From the NCBI GenBank assembly GCA_022376515.1, contig WTXI01000052.1, positions 157,605 to 221,604 on the forward strand: a DNA stretch of 64,000 nt, in the 5' to 3' direction. Below, in pieces: positions 28,308 to 39,288 of the stretch (positions are counted from its first letter, which is position 1; every line of letters starts with the position of its first letter). A program made the translations under genes and the position numbers. Under the pieces are notes generated by a model that was not told the DNA's origin, searched no databases, and worked only from the letters and a program-made list of their open reading frames with translations. Source of the DNA: Lactifluus volemus. Lineage: Eukaryota; Basidiomycota; Agaricomycetes; Russulales; Russulaceae.

Positions 28308-29589
28308 AATGACCTCTGCAAAGCTCATTTGCTCTGTCCTCCCTCCTCCCCTTCCGCACCCCTCTCCGGCGTTCCTGTGCGACCTGCTCAACAGCGACGA
28401 GCTAACCTTCGTGCGCGTCGACAGCAACGTTATTCACGTGACGAGTCTGCTCTAGCAGCTGCTCTGAGGCGATCCAGGAGTACGAACGAGTTATTCCACC
28501 AAGGCCTCCAATGCAGTACGCCACATTGCAGTTCGAGGCACGCATTAAAGATGCCAAAGCACGTCTCGCCGACGCTCGTGACCTTCTTCGGGATGACTCT
28601 ACCGACCAAGTTTCACACCGAGCGTTGCTCCGCACCCGATGGATGGCAGAACGGTGGATTGCTATAGCCGAGAAGGAACTCGCTCGCGTAACTACGCCGT
28701 CGTCGGATCATTCATTGTCGTCTCAGATTATTGTTTCGTCTGCACGAAAGGCTCGACGGGATGCAACCTGGCTCATTTTTCACCCATTCTCCTACGCGAA
28801 CACCAATGCTCTCGGCCCAACGCCCGGTTCCAGGTCCCTTTGAGCAACCCCGACGGATCTCCAAGCTCAATGTGGAACCGCCCCTGTTGCGAACCTGGCC
28901 CCTGACAACCACTCTCCGCGAGCCGATGAATTTAAAGGGTTTCGATCATCCCCGTCGAGCTCTCAAATTTCTGGTCCGTCCTTCAACACGTTTCTTCATC
29001 ACCAAACAGCCACATCCACACGAATTAGAAATGAACTCTCCACTTTCTCAACCCTCCTCTCTTTCTTGTAAATCTAATGCTTCCACCTCAACCACCACTT
29101 GCTACATACCCCCGTCGACGACTCCGGGGATCGGATATGGCCCGGCTTTGCCCTCATACATACCCCCCACAACCTTCTGATGAGGAGCTCCTTGCGGCAC
29201 TCAGTGCTGATATGAAGGCAGAACCCATACCAGAATACGCTACCTATCTACTCGACCAGCTCGAAACCATCGGCGAGGGAGTGATTTACCTGTTACTGGT
29301 TTATCACGAAGGGAATCCACATTCTCTGCGTTCGAGCTCATCTCAAGACCGTCCGTCGAAGTCTACGAGTATCCCATCCGTCCGTCTTCACGTTTACTCG
29401 TCCGTCGGGCATCCGAGTCTCATCGCCCTCTCGGCCTGGGATGGGGATTTTGTCTGGGCTGCGTACGGCGAGCGAGGATCAAATTTCCCCGACGTCACCT
29501 CGTATGTCGATGGTGCATAGCCACGACTCTCCTCGATCGAGCGTACTTTCCAGGGTGAGGCGGAGTATTGCGGCGCGTGGGCATCAGTG
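28308..29589 (+). CDS. Unknown protein, reading frame broken
   Basis: Coding-like sequence runs through changing frames. About 28330-28465 encodes an Arg/Ser-rich stretch (RRQQRYSRDESALAAALRR). About 28470-28720 encodes an Ala/Arg-rich amphipathic helix (FEARIKDAKARLADARDLL, RWMAERWIAIAEKELARV). About 28790-29070 is Pro-rich (NVEPPLLRTWPLTTTLREP). About 29160-29510 encodes SDEELLAALSADMK, YLLDQLETIGEG, and GDFVWAAYGERG. Some changes may be introns, but at least the first fits a one-base loss, as in neighbouring genes. The family is not recognised. Boundaries are approximate. Confidence 0.4.
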
Positions 29590-29833
29590 AGTTGGTTTAG
29601 TAATTATTGCTATGGACACCAGACGGCTACAGTACTTTTATGGATTGCGATATCTATTTGCATCATTCTCTCGTTTAGCGGATTTTTTTCATTTATGCGG
29701 CCTTTTGCCATCATCATCATCATATAGGGTATCCCTGTCTGTCTGTAAAAGTTATTTCGCTCCTGGCTTTAGACCGGGCCGCTGTCATCACTTTGATCCA
29801 TCTGGTGTGCAGACCACCAACCCTAAACACGAA

Positions 29834-31075
29834 ATGTCCATCTCTGTTCATTCAGCAGCCCAGAACAGTATGTCTCTGGAGTTTTGTCAACTCAACTGCG
29901 TTCGGGTGATGAGTTGCTTTTCTCAGATCAATTATCCTTGTTGCGTTCATTGGTGTCTGAAATCCAACTTCTGTAAATGCTGTAGATGCCGTGCGTCATT
30001 GATTCTCATATCTCGCATTCACTCTGTGGCAAGTTTTGTCCCCTATAGGATAGCCGCACACCACTCCAATGGGCCGCATCGGCGGGCCATTTGGACATCG
30101 TTACTTATTTGCTAGCGAATGGGGCTGAGGTCGACAAGCTGGATGACAGCGGATGGACTGCCCTACATATCGCAGGTGCGCTACGCGATTCATCTCTGTC
30201 CTTGGCCTTCCGCTGAGCGTGCTGTTTACTAGTCAGCGCTGGCCAAGAAGAGGTTGTCCGTGAACTGGTCGGTGCGGGAGCAGACGTTAATAGGAAGAAC
30301 GACAAGGGAATTACACCCTGTTAGTGTCCTTGTCGTTGCTTCCCCCTCGCTCTCTTTTTTGACGTGTTGTGTGGCTATTCAGACACTATGCAGCATCAAA
30401 ATCGCGAATCGAAGTGAGGTTCCTGTTCCCCAATACGTCGCTCTCCACTCACACACCCCTTTTTCTTTTTTAGATCGGTCGCTTTTTGGTCTCTCGTGGA
30501 GCTGATGTTCGTGGGGCTTTTTATTATTCTTATTCCCAACACTCACACGCGTTCCGAGAAAGATCAACGCCAAAGATAAAGCAAATCAACACCCATTGTC
30601 CGTCTCTTAAACTTCAGTTTTACCACCGATTAACTCGGACTACCCTCAAAACAGGCACCGTGCCGCTACGACCGGTTCCACAGGTTTCGTGACGCTTCTA
30701 CTCCACCCAGCCGAAGGTGGCCCTAAACGCGTCTCAATACCGGTGACAGAATGGGTGCGTGATACTTTTCGGCTACCAAAAAAAAAAGATATCCGTAAAT
30801 AACTGAAGCGTGAATGAAAATAGGTAACACGCCTCTGCACCTCGCCATGGAGTCCGCGCACGGAGAAACGGCTGCTTTACTCATCGAAGCTGGTGCAGAT
30901 AGGTCACGCGTGAGTCTTTCGTATTTTTCCCGAGTAAGTGCTATAATAATTGATATTTTTATGTACTTTTTAGTTGAACTTGGATGAGCAGACCGCCGAA
31001 GAACTCGAAGGCGTTGGGGGTGCGGAGCAACGACGGGCCCGTGCGTACGTGATTGACCGATGTGGTCCACCGTAG
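29834..31075 (+). CDS. Gankyrin/Nas6-like ankyrin protein, frame broken
   Basis: Resembles PSMD10/Nas6, the ankyrin chaperone of 26S proteasome base assembly. Repeats in order: DQLSLLRSLVSE-type start (29927), RTPLQWAASAGHLDIVTYLL (30050), GWTALHIA then AGQEEVVRELV (30150-30280), HYAASKSRIE with IGRFLVSRGAD (30385-30510), NAKDKANQHPLHRAATTG (30567-30680) and GNTPLHLAMESAHGETAALL (30825-30890). The C-terminus is TAEELEGVGGAEQRRARAYV. Introns are short. Three -1 frame breaks occur (about 29962, 30319 and 30731). The exons otherwise line up with the family, so either this is a very young pseudogene or the bases are missing from the assembly. Confidence 0.7.
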
Positions 31076-31500
31076 ATTTCCGTAGATTTGTGTATTTGAG
31101 CGAGCGCCCGTGGGAAGGGAGTTACGTAATTCAAGTTTACCGGTTTCTGGTTTCACTCGGCTGGAGCAATCCACCCGTCTTCGTTACCACTAGCATCTTG
31201 TCTTCCCTACTCTGTAATCTCCACCGACTAGTCAAGTGGAGGCCTCTTATTGTATCTATATCTCTATTGTAAGCAGTCCTTCTTGTTCTGGCGTGCTAAC
31301 GTCGTAGGGCGGATGCTCGCGTCGGGGAAAGTATATCTGACTTGTCACTATTTTTTGCACCTTGTGTATGTGTGGTGGATAGAACCTGTCTTTCCGAAAC
31401 CACCCCTCCTGTCATCTCCCATCGAATTTCACAAAAAAAAAAAGAGACACATTCCTTCCCACCGCTGTTTTTTGAGATTTTGAGCTCCCTCAAACCATCA
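31076..31500. other. Intergenic spacer
   Basis: 425 bp between the gankyrin-like stop and the RRM gene start. An A-rich run at 31431-31442 is the only notable feature. Confidence 0.4.
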
Positions 31501-32989
31501 TGGCTGATGACGATTCGACCTCTACGGTGAAGATGACGGATTCAACGGCAATCCGCCCTCCCAAGTTCAGGTGGGCTTAATGCTTTTCGTTGCTTTCTCT
31601 CAAATCTTGGCGTTAATCAAGTCGAGAAAAGGCCGGAGTAGTGGTTGAAGTGGAACCGGAGCAGGTCATGCAGGACAACACGTCGTCGGATCCAAAGGTG
31701 GGTGAAAAACGGCCACGCCCAGAAGACGAAATGGACGTCCAGCCGCCACTTTCTGCTCAGGGCCCTTCAGCCAACAACAAGCAAGAGACTCTTCCCACTG
31801 GTCCACGGATGAGCGGCGGAGTGCTATGGGGCTATGCAATCCAACAGCGCGTCGCAAATGGTCGAAGATGGATATGACGCTCTGTACATTGGGGATCTGC
31901 AATGGGTGCGCAGTGACCTTTGTTTGGGTGAAGCATACACTGATGCCTTTTTAGTGGACAACGGACGAGGACTTGCGCAAGGTGGCCATCGGTGTCGGCG
32001 TCGCTATTGATCACAAAGACATCACCTTCTCGGAACACAAGGTCAACGGCAAAAGCAAAGGGTATGCTCTCGCAAAAACATAAAAGTCTTCTTCTCTCCC
32101 TTGCGTTTACATGTATATATATGCGGTCAGAATTGCCTATGTCGAGTGTGGTTCTCCTGCCAATGCCGCTGTCGTCAAGGAGTGGTTTGACTCCAAGTAA
32201 GTTGTCGAATGATTCGCCCACACTCCTTGCGATTGCTTAGACATGCTCCAGCGATTTCCAAACCGACGAGCAACTGCCAATCTGACTAGCTCTTCACAAG
32301 GTAACCCATTCCGGACGCTTCCAAAGGGTAAGCCAGTTTACACATCCGACTTCTTTTTGTGCTGCTCTTTGCTGACACTCTTTAGAGCCACCTCCACGCC
32401 AACAGCAAGGCGCTGCACAAGGGCAACAAACTAGTGTCGCTCGTGGAGGTGCAGCGCCATTCCGAGGTGGCCGCGTCGCACCCGTTAATAACATGGCCGG
32501 CCGTGGAGGCATGGTCGGCGGCATGGGTGCCATGCAGAACAATATGATGGCCGGTGGCGGCGGGTTCCACAACGGATTTGTTGGGCGTGGAGGCATGATT
32601 CCACAGGGTCCACGTGGGTTTATGCGCGAGGATGATGGGAGGTGGCATGGGTACGGGGTTCTAGCTTCTTTGTCCTCACACTTGTTCCCTCTTTTCATTC
32701 ATTGTCTTTCTCTCTCTCTCTCTCTCTCTTTGTTCTGTGATTCTAGAGGGGTGCTTGTATGCTTACGTATGAATTGTTTTTTTTTTTCCTACGCAGGGAT
32801 GGGCATGATGCCCGGAATGGGACGTGGTGGTGGTGCTTTCAATGGCATGGCCGGAATGGGCGGCGGATTTGGTATGCAAGGTCATTTCAACCCAGCATTC
32901 ATGCAAGGTGCATCCGTAGGCAGTCAAGGTGGTGGTCCCTTTCACCAGATGGTCCACGGAAGCGGTTCAGAATCGACGAAAGTGGTTAG
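31501..32989 (+). CDS. CFIm68/CPSF6-like RRM protein, frame broken
   Basis: Pre-mRNA 3'-end-processing-type protein. The N-terminus has an acidic [14 protein letters not shown] stretch. Then comes one RRM with RNP2-like ALYIGDLQW (31880-31908), WTTDEDLR and RNP1-like GKSKGIAYVE (split by an intron at 32060-32130). [17 protein letters not shown] linker and a Gly/Met-rich C-terminal half follow ([25 protein letters not shown]). The tail is [10 protein letters not shown]. The WWTTDEDL signature is characteristic of CFIm68 RRMs. Frame breaks of the one-base-loss type occur at about 31514, 31815-31832 (two), 32260 and 32940. The 32989 stop was chosen because the [10 protein letters not shown] tail is family-like; reading without the last break ends at 32993. 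Confidence 0.68.
32709..32731. repeat. (TC)n microsatellite in an intron
   Basis: A CT dinucleotide run of about 22 bp lies in the long intron of the CFIm68-like gene. Confidence 0.85.
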
Positions 32990-33284
32990 CTAGATTGGAT
33001 GAAGGGATTTTGTTATTTCGCATCATATACGCTCCTCTTTCTATAAAACTTTTCACTTCGTTTGTGGGGCTGATCAAAACTGGTATTGATTGCGAATCTA
33101 ACGAGGATAACAGTACAGATGAGTTTATGCAGTGTGAATATAAAAGGAAGACCGTGAAAAGGACCATAACAAGTACAGAAACAACAAGGCTGGACATAGG
33201 GAACAACTTCAGTTCGGATGAGATCTCAAGCAAGAATCGGTAGGAATCGTGGTAAATCAACTGGTGAGTGACTGACGCTTCACG

Positions 33285-34767
33285 TCAACCACTGCGTTCT
33301 CGCTCCTTGCGACGGCGCCGTTTCTCCTCTTCATGACGACGCTCTGCTTCCTCTGCCTCAAGGTCCTCCTTCCGGGCAATCCGAGCACTGATTTGCCACC
33401 ACATTAGGATTTAACAAGGAAACGCGTATATTGCGAACCGCACCTGGTGAGTTCCTCCCTCTCCAAGGCCGTCATGTCTGCCTCCATATCCTCATCGTCG
33501 CTCAGCACATCCCGAGATATGTATTTGGAACGATCACGTCCAAAGATTTCCAAATTTCGTCTTGGATACCGTTGGAAGGACCAGGAGCGGCTCGTTTGCG
33601 CGGAGGCGGTCGGTCATATTCGGAATCGAATTCCTCCGACTCCTCGGAGTAGTAGGTCGACGACGGGCCCGAGTGCGGCGGCGGACGTTTCTTTGGCAGA
33701 GAGACACTCGAGCTAGAAGCAGCAGCCTTGTTAGTCAGCGGGAAAGGTCGAGATAGTTTGGCCGCGTGAGAGGAAGATTTAGTAGAAGTCGTAGTAGAAG
33801 TAGCAGCAGTTTTCGTGGCAGGCCTCGATAGTGGTAGGGCTCTAGATCCGGTAGGACGGGGAGAAGATGATGGTCGCCTGCTGGCGTTTAACGATGCGTC
33901 AGCTCGATGAGAGAATCCGGTAGGCGTGCTCGCGCCCGAGGCGGCGGCTGAGGAAGGCGGTGAGCTCGTCGTCGCCTTGGCCATCGTGGTAGCACCGCCC
34001 TTAGGCTTCGTCCCGAACCAGTTATGAAACTCGCGAGCTTCCTCGCCCTCTAACGTCTTGTTTTCACGTGCCTTGGCCCGGTCGCGCAGGATCTCGTCTA
34101 TCGTTCGGGTATCTCGCTTCACCGTGTTGAGCTTCGTCAGGGTATTGGGCATAGCCGTAAGACGAGCCCGAACGGAATGGCCACCACCGCTGGCAGATTT
34201 ACTACCAGCCGTTGTTGTTGGCGGCTTGATAGCACCACCACCACCGGGTAAGCGTCTCCCGACCCTGGACGTTCCCGAAAAGGACACCCCAGGACGGCGA
34301 GTACCGTTCTGAGAAAACTGAAGTTGTAAACGTCGTTCACGTTTCTCTTCCCGAGTCAGAGCAAGGGCCTCCCCGTCGTCGTCATCGTCGTCGTCAGATG
34401 TCCGTTTGCTAGCCGAGGCGGAGGAGGATGTGGGATAGCGGGAAGCTGCTCCTTCTCTGGACTTCCTTGGGCCATAGAGCAAAGCCTGCCGCAGTTCTTC
34501 TTCCCGCCGCTCCATCTCCTTTAACTTCGCCTCGCGTTCCTGTTCTTTCTTTTCCTGCCTCTCCTTTTCACGCTTCTGTTCCTCAAGGTGATGTCGTAAC
34601 ATTTTGGCTTGCCGTTCCCGTTCTTTCCGATCCTCTTCTTCTTGCTGACGCCGCCGGATTTCCTCCTTCCGCCGTCGTTCGGCCTGAATGGAGTCGGCTG
34701 CCCGAGTAGATTCCTGAGTCTGAGCTTGGCTAAGCGCCATGAGGGCAGCAAAGCCATTACTCGTCAT
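33285..34767 (-). CDS. SPT2: SPT2-like chromatin protein
   Basis: A nuclear histone H3-H4-binding/DNA-binding protein of the SPT2 family. It opens MTSNGFAALMALSQ (34767). A long charged coiled coil follows (ERRRKEEIRRRQQEEEDRKE to about residue 120). Then come Ser/Pro/Ala-rich low complexity, IDEILRDRAKARENKTLEGE and EFHNWFGTKPK. The C-terminal SPT2 domain has DEIWK, FGRDRSKYISRDVLSDDEDM, EADMTALEREEL and, after an intron (33384-33441), ARIARKEDLEAEEAERR. A one-base loss at about 33549 shifts frame inside the domain. An upstream in-frame ATG at 34845 would add 26 residues. It is convergent with the CFIm68-like gene. Confidence 0.72.
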
Positions 34768-34964
34768 AATAGTTGGGGAGAGCGAGCAAGACGGAAGGGT
34801 CGACGTGGAAGAATGCGATGAGACAAGCAACTGCCCAGAAGCCACGATTGCCTCATCTTGCTCACGTGATAAGAATTATTCAGCATGCTCGACATATCAA
34901 TGACACTACCCCTCGTACGTTCTCCGCTTTTTAGGACTACTCAACCCTTACCCGTTCTCAGCAT

Positions 34965-35454
34965 ATGGTTCGCGTGGACATAATGTGTGGCTATCTAGTC
35001 ACTCCAGAGCAGGTTAGGAAGTTTGCTGACTCTCAAAGTCTGCGCTATGATCCCGGTGGTGACCTGGTTTTGCTTCACACTGGAGTCAGACGCTGGGTCG
35101 AAGAACACAAAACCCCATTCGATGCCTTTGGAGTGTCAAGTACCCTCGCTTAGTATTCTCACGGGTTGAGGGAGACTCTCGTATTTTGATACCGACACGA
35201 CGCCGCACTGCGGTGCACACGTTCCAGTTCAAGGAACAAGATATAGACAGAGCGGTTCTTCAAAAGGTGTTAGATCATCCACAACTGTCACCGCTTGGAG
35301 TAGATGCCACATTCGTGACCTGCCCAGACCCTGCCTTGGAATGGACTCTCCCTGGCGAGGAATTGCAATTTCTTGTGAGTGTTTTTTCAAATCGACTAAC
35401 ATGTTGTATGTGGTACTATTTGAGTGAATTTTGCAGACCACGGAAGATGAATGA
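34965..35454 (+). CDS. Small protein of unknown function
   Basis: About 142 aa if one base is missing near 35131. The first frame gives GYLVTPEQVRKFADSQ, DLVLLHTGVRRWVEE and FDAFG. The second gives SVKYPRLVFSRVEGDSRIL, FQFKEQDIDRAVLQKVL and EELQFL. A 62-bp intron (35375-35436) with canonical ends leads to TTEDE and a stop. I do not recognise the family. It sits between the SPT2-like gene and a repeat block. Confidence 0.5.
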
Positions 35455-35544
35455 TGAGAAAGGAAACACTTTTGGCTGGAAAGCCACATTTATGCTTGTT
35501 GTGATTACAATTGGGCAAGAAGTATGTCTGGGTTCTAGTTGGGC

Positions 35545-35835
35545 ATGGATATACTTTCTTTTCTATGTTATCTTGCAGCCCTATAGTTGAGATCAGTAAC
35601 CAGTCTTTGTTGACCCTACTTATTCTGAGTGTTCATTTGCTGACATGGTTGATTGTGAATTATGTCTCTTTTACCAAGTCTTTTACCTGTCCAACTTCAA
35701 TTTGACAGCATTCAACATCAAACATTGGTTGGAATCCCTAGTCTCCCACAGCTAGACAATATGTCTGTGTCTTTTCTGTGAAGAGGAGATGGCCATTCAC
35801 CACATTGTGGCCATTATTATTTCAAGTCTCAATTA
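35545..35835. repeat. Dispersed repeat, copy B
   Basis: Same family and orientation as 1-262. It is slightly longer in the middle ('ggccattcaccacattgtgg'). It begins about 90 bp after the small gene and opens a repeat-rich region that runs to 46 kb. Confidence 0.7.
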
Positions 35836-36339
35836 TATACACTCCTTTTTCTCTTACCACCATTATCTCTACTATGTCTGACCATTGCTGCCAGAAATGT
35901 CTACTGTCTCCCCCTAGGGACTCTGTTCTTCCCACCCCCCCTTCTGCTCTTCATGACCTTATCCTTCACAGTCCTGACCCCCCTTCTGCCTTTGAAGCTT
36001 TTGAAGGGTTCTCTCTGCAGCTTTTTACATGTCATTGCTGTAGCTCTTGTTGAGAATGCCCAGGCTACTTCTTCTTTGTTGCACCTGTTCTTCTCCACCT
36101 CCATCATCATTCTAATGGAACATCAGGGAACATGGTTCACCTAGGTAGAGGACTGACCCCTAGGTAGCCCATGTAGGTGTTATAGAGAGTGTAGACCTTG
36201 TTAGTATTGGTAGGGGACTACAAGGACTACCAAGTACTCTGTACTGGTAAGTGGGGGGAATGGATCTCATATTTCAGACAAAACTACTACATCAATGATT
36301 ATCTAGGACTATTTAACTATATACTAATCTAGTGGTTCC

Positions 36340-36535
36340 ACAGACCTTAGTGCAACAGCCCTGGCAGGGGTGGGGCTGCAGGGCCATAGGGAGGGGGTGG
36401 TGGTGGCAGTGAAGGCATAAGAGGTACAGGAGAAGGTGAGGGACATAGGAGGCATGGGGTGCAGAAAGTGCAGGAGGTGCAGAGATGGTGGAGGAGATGG
36501 AAGTGCACAAGAGGTGCAAAAGGGGTAGTTCCAAG
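36340..36535. repeat. Purine-rich degenerate GGTGCAG-type repeat
   Basis: Nearly 200 bp of G/A-rich top strand with loosely repeated 'gtgcaggaggtgcag', 'gagatggaagtgc' and 'ataggaggcat' units. A similar purine-rich tract ('aggtgcaggaggtgc') occurs at 45745-45860. It could form triplex-type structures. No coding value is inferred. Confidence 0.6.
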
Positions 36536-36790
36536 TTCTCTTTAGAGAATGAGGTTTTATACCAATTTTTTGAGGGGGATTTTGCCCCCCCCCCATGGGA
36601 ATGTCATCAATATTGTTGCTGTATCTTGGCATATGTTCACATGTAGAGTTTTCTGCTGCTTTTATGTGTTGATGCTTTTGCCTTATTAATACTTTATTAT
36701 AATATGCACGTGCATTGAATTAAGTGCGTGGGAAAAATCACCACAATATTGTGGATATCAGTTTTTGAAACTTGACTCCCAGGTGACACA
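36535..36790. repeat. Flank repeat, left of the Gypsy insertion
   Basis: Similar to 45095-45340, same orientation. Both have 'ttctctttagagaa', a G-rich or C-rich run near 'catggga/catgaga', 'gatattgttgctg' and 'atcttggcat', and later 'aatatgcac'. They may be diverged ends of an older element that the Gypsy element entered, or two separate copies. Confidence 0.6.
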
Positions 36791-37110
36791 CCTGTCTCAG
36801 AATGTAGATTAGTCATGTATTACTCATCAATGTAGAGAATGAAATTTAATAAAATCAAAAGTACAACTGTTTATTGTTTTTGTATTGTTTTTGTTTATTG
36901 TGGAGTAATAATAAATAATTATTAATTAAATGTGTGCAGATGTGGACTGTGGCCAGAGTGCGTCCAAGGGGGAGGGGAGTACGTTCATGCGTTTACCAAC
37001 TGTGTTTCCCACACCCTCATCTTGCCCCCTAGTGCCCTGCTCTCCCTGCTAAAATGACAGCATTACCTTCATTTTAATTGAATGTCATGTTACCCACCTC
37101 AGAAATGACA
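36791..37110. other. AT-rich spacer left of the Gypsy element
   Basis: No gene. It contains 'tttattgtttttgtattgtttttgtttattg' style low complexity around 36870-36900. Confidence 0.4.
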
Positions 37111-37115
37111 CCCAG

Positions 37116-37604
37116 TGTCACGGTCAGGTCACCGTGGTGTGGTTTCTCTGGTTTGGAGTCGTGCTGACTAAGTGGAATGATGAAGCGGCCGTAAGAACTA
37201 AGACGCGAAGGTCTAGTCTAGAGTTCAGAGGGAGAAGACCTTGCTGTGGCGCGATCCACACAAATCTTCAGAGGCTTCACTCAAAAGAGGAAGCAGTCTT
37301 TCAGAGGGGAAGGGGAAGGGAAGGCCTAAGCCACTTGTATTGCTCGCTGTATTGACTACCTGAGTTCTATAGGAGAACGAGCTTAAGGCCTGTCTCAAGG
37401 ATACAAGGGATATATATACTGGGACAATGGATCATACTAGAATGTTCAGGGGTGTACCTGTGAATGTATGGAAGCATATAGAATCGACCAGAATGTTACG
37501 GAAAGTGACGGAAGGTGAGAGAATCATCCAATGTATTGATGAGTAAGAGAAGGAAAATGATGAGTCAGGGTCACCTGTGACTGTCACATCATGTTACTGT
37601 GACA
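37116..37604 (-). repeat. Gypsy 3' LTR
   Basis: 489 bp, same length as its partner. They differ at roughly 27 positions, all transitions, no indels, and mostly where one copy keeps or shares an ancestral CpG. Confidence 0.95.
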
Positions 37605-37619
37605 TTACCCCCTTATTAG

Positions 37620-39083
37620 CGTCTGAGGCTTCTAAGTGAAGTGGGCACCGAGTCGGGTGGAGCGACAAGTCCTTGTGGGGCAGCAAGTTTTCTCAAGGTT
37701 AGGGTGATTGATGGGGACCTTGCACGTAAGGCCATGATGGCAGTTTCGATGGGGAATGTTGCACTTGTCCTTGACATGTCCACATTGGCTACAGAATTGG
37801 CACTTACACAAGAAGTGACAGAATTCTGTGTCATGGTCCTTGCGTCTGCACCACTCACAGAATGCTTCACGTCATGTGGGTTCCTCCCTCCATGGATCTT
37901 CGAGAATATCCATTCCTTCAAGTTGAACTCTGTGGGAGAGGCATGCACCGCTACCAAATCCGCCGCCTATGTCAGAGTTGATCATATGAGTGATGCGAAA
38001 GGCGGCATTCGCATTGGCTAGAAGTTCGTAGGTGATCCAGGCTTCCTCCTGGTATGCCAGGAACTTGCGACGAAGGTGGGACATGTGACGTGCTGTTCTT
38101 CTCATTTTACTGATGAATAGGTGATGACGAATCACTTTGGCTTTTAGGGTGGGGTCATTGAGGTTTTCTAAGGCTGCGTCGACTAGGGGTGAGTGTTTTT
38201 TGTCTTCCGCAAATAAGAATTGCTGTTTGCAGGTATAAGGGCGTTGGGGAAATTGAGCTCACGTCGCTCATAATGGGCAGCAGCTTGTAGGGCAGTTTTT
38301 TCCCTGGGTACCTAGGACTGAAGGTCCATTGTCATCGGTCATGTCGATGAGGATATAGCTGGCTGTAGACGTTCCATTTCCGTCTGGGACATTAGGTAGC
38401 TTCCAATCGGGGAGGATTTGATTGGAGATCCACCCGATGCCTGGATGAATGCCTGGCTGGGGTCCATTGGGTGTAGGGGTTTGTAACATTTCGCGTTGCT
38501 CTCTTTTGGCTTCTTCAAGGGCCATTGCGACGTCGTGAGAAATAAGAGTTTCTACGGCTTCATCGAATGGGGAAATGGGTTCTTCGAGGGTAGTTGGGGA
38601 CAGGTCTGGGGTATTTCCTGGTGGGGTCATGACGTGGTAGGAGGGAGAGAATGGAATTGGGGGTAGGTCGGACTGGTAGGATGGTGCAGGACTTGTCAGT
38701 GCTCAGTTCAGACATCGCATCATTTCTTCCGAGACGTCTGTACGTGGGCGTAGCATAAGCGGGGGAGGTGATGGGATCCTGGTGGATCCAAGACTGTATC
38801 GGGGGTCTGTGCCACCGAGACATTGTAGTGCTTCATGAAGGGGGAGGTTCCACATGTTCGTGGCCTTTAACACGTCCATGGCGTGTTCTACTGCCCATTG
38901 GAAGTTTACGGTTGTTGTGTGGTCAGGTAGGGGATAGGGCAAGTGTCTGGTGACTCTCATGGCTGATCGGGTATTCAGGTGATGGAACTCTCGTGTGGCT
39001 CCAATAATTGCGACTTGATAGGCCATCATTATGTACCTATTGAGGTTTGGTTCATTGGTAGCATTAAAGGCGGCGACCGGCAT
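37620..39083 (-). pseudogene. Extra 3' ORF region of the Gypsy element
   Basis: Between integrase and the 3' LTR lies about 1.4 kb of broken coding sequence in sense orientation. It reads AYQVAIIGATREFHHLNTRSAM (39030), MWNLPLHEALQCLG (38840), ISPFDEAVETLISHDVAMAL (38560), HMSHLRRKFLAYQEEAW (38080), and then a Cys-rich segment with CEWCRRKDHDTEFC and CQFCSQCGHVKDKC (about 37790-37870). The latter resembles tandem zinc knuckles. I do not recognise the protein. It is not a typical envelope (no signal peptide or membrane helix seen). Confidence 0.55.
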
Positions 39084-39288
39084 CCTCTGGCGATGGATTG
39101 GTTTGATGGTTCCTCCTTCAGTAATTTCGAGGTCTACACTGAAGTCGGGGGTGGAGAGAGAGGTAGAGGAGTACTGGTGGTCATTGGGGAGGTAGTAGGG
39201 GAAGTGGTTTGGGAAGAAGTAGAGAACATGTTTCTTTGTGTAGGATGGGATTGCTGATGAGGAATGTTCAGTGAGATAGGTGTAGTAT

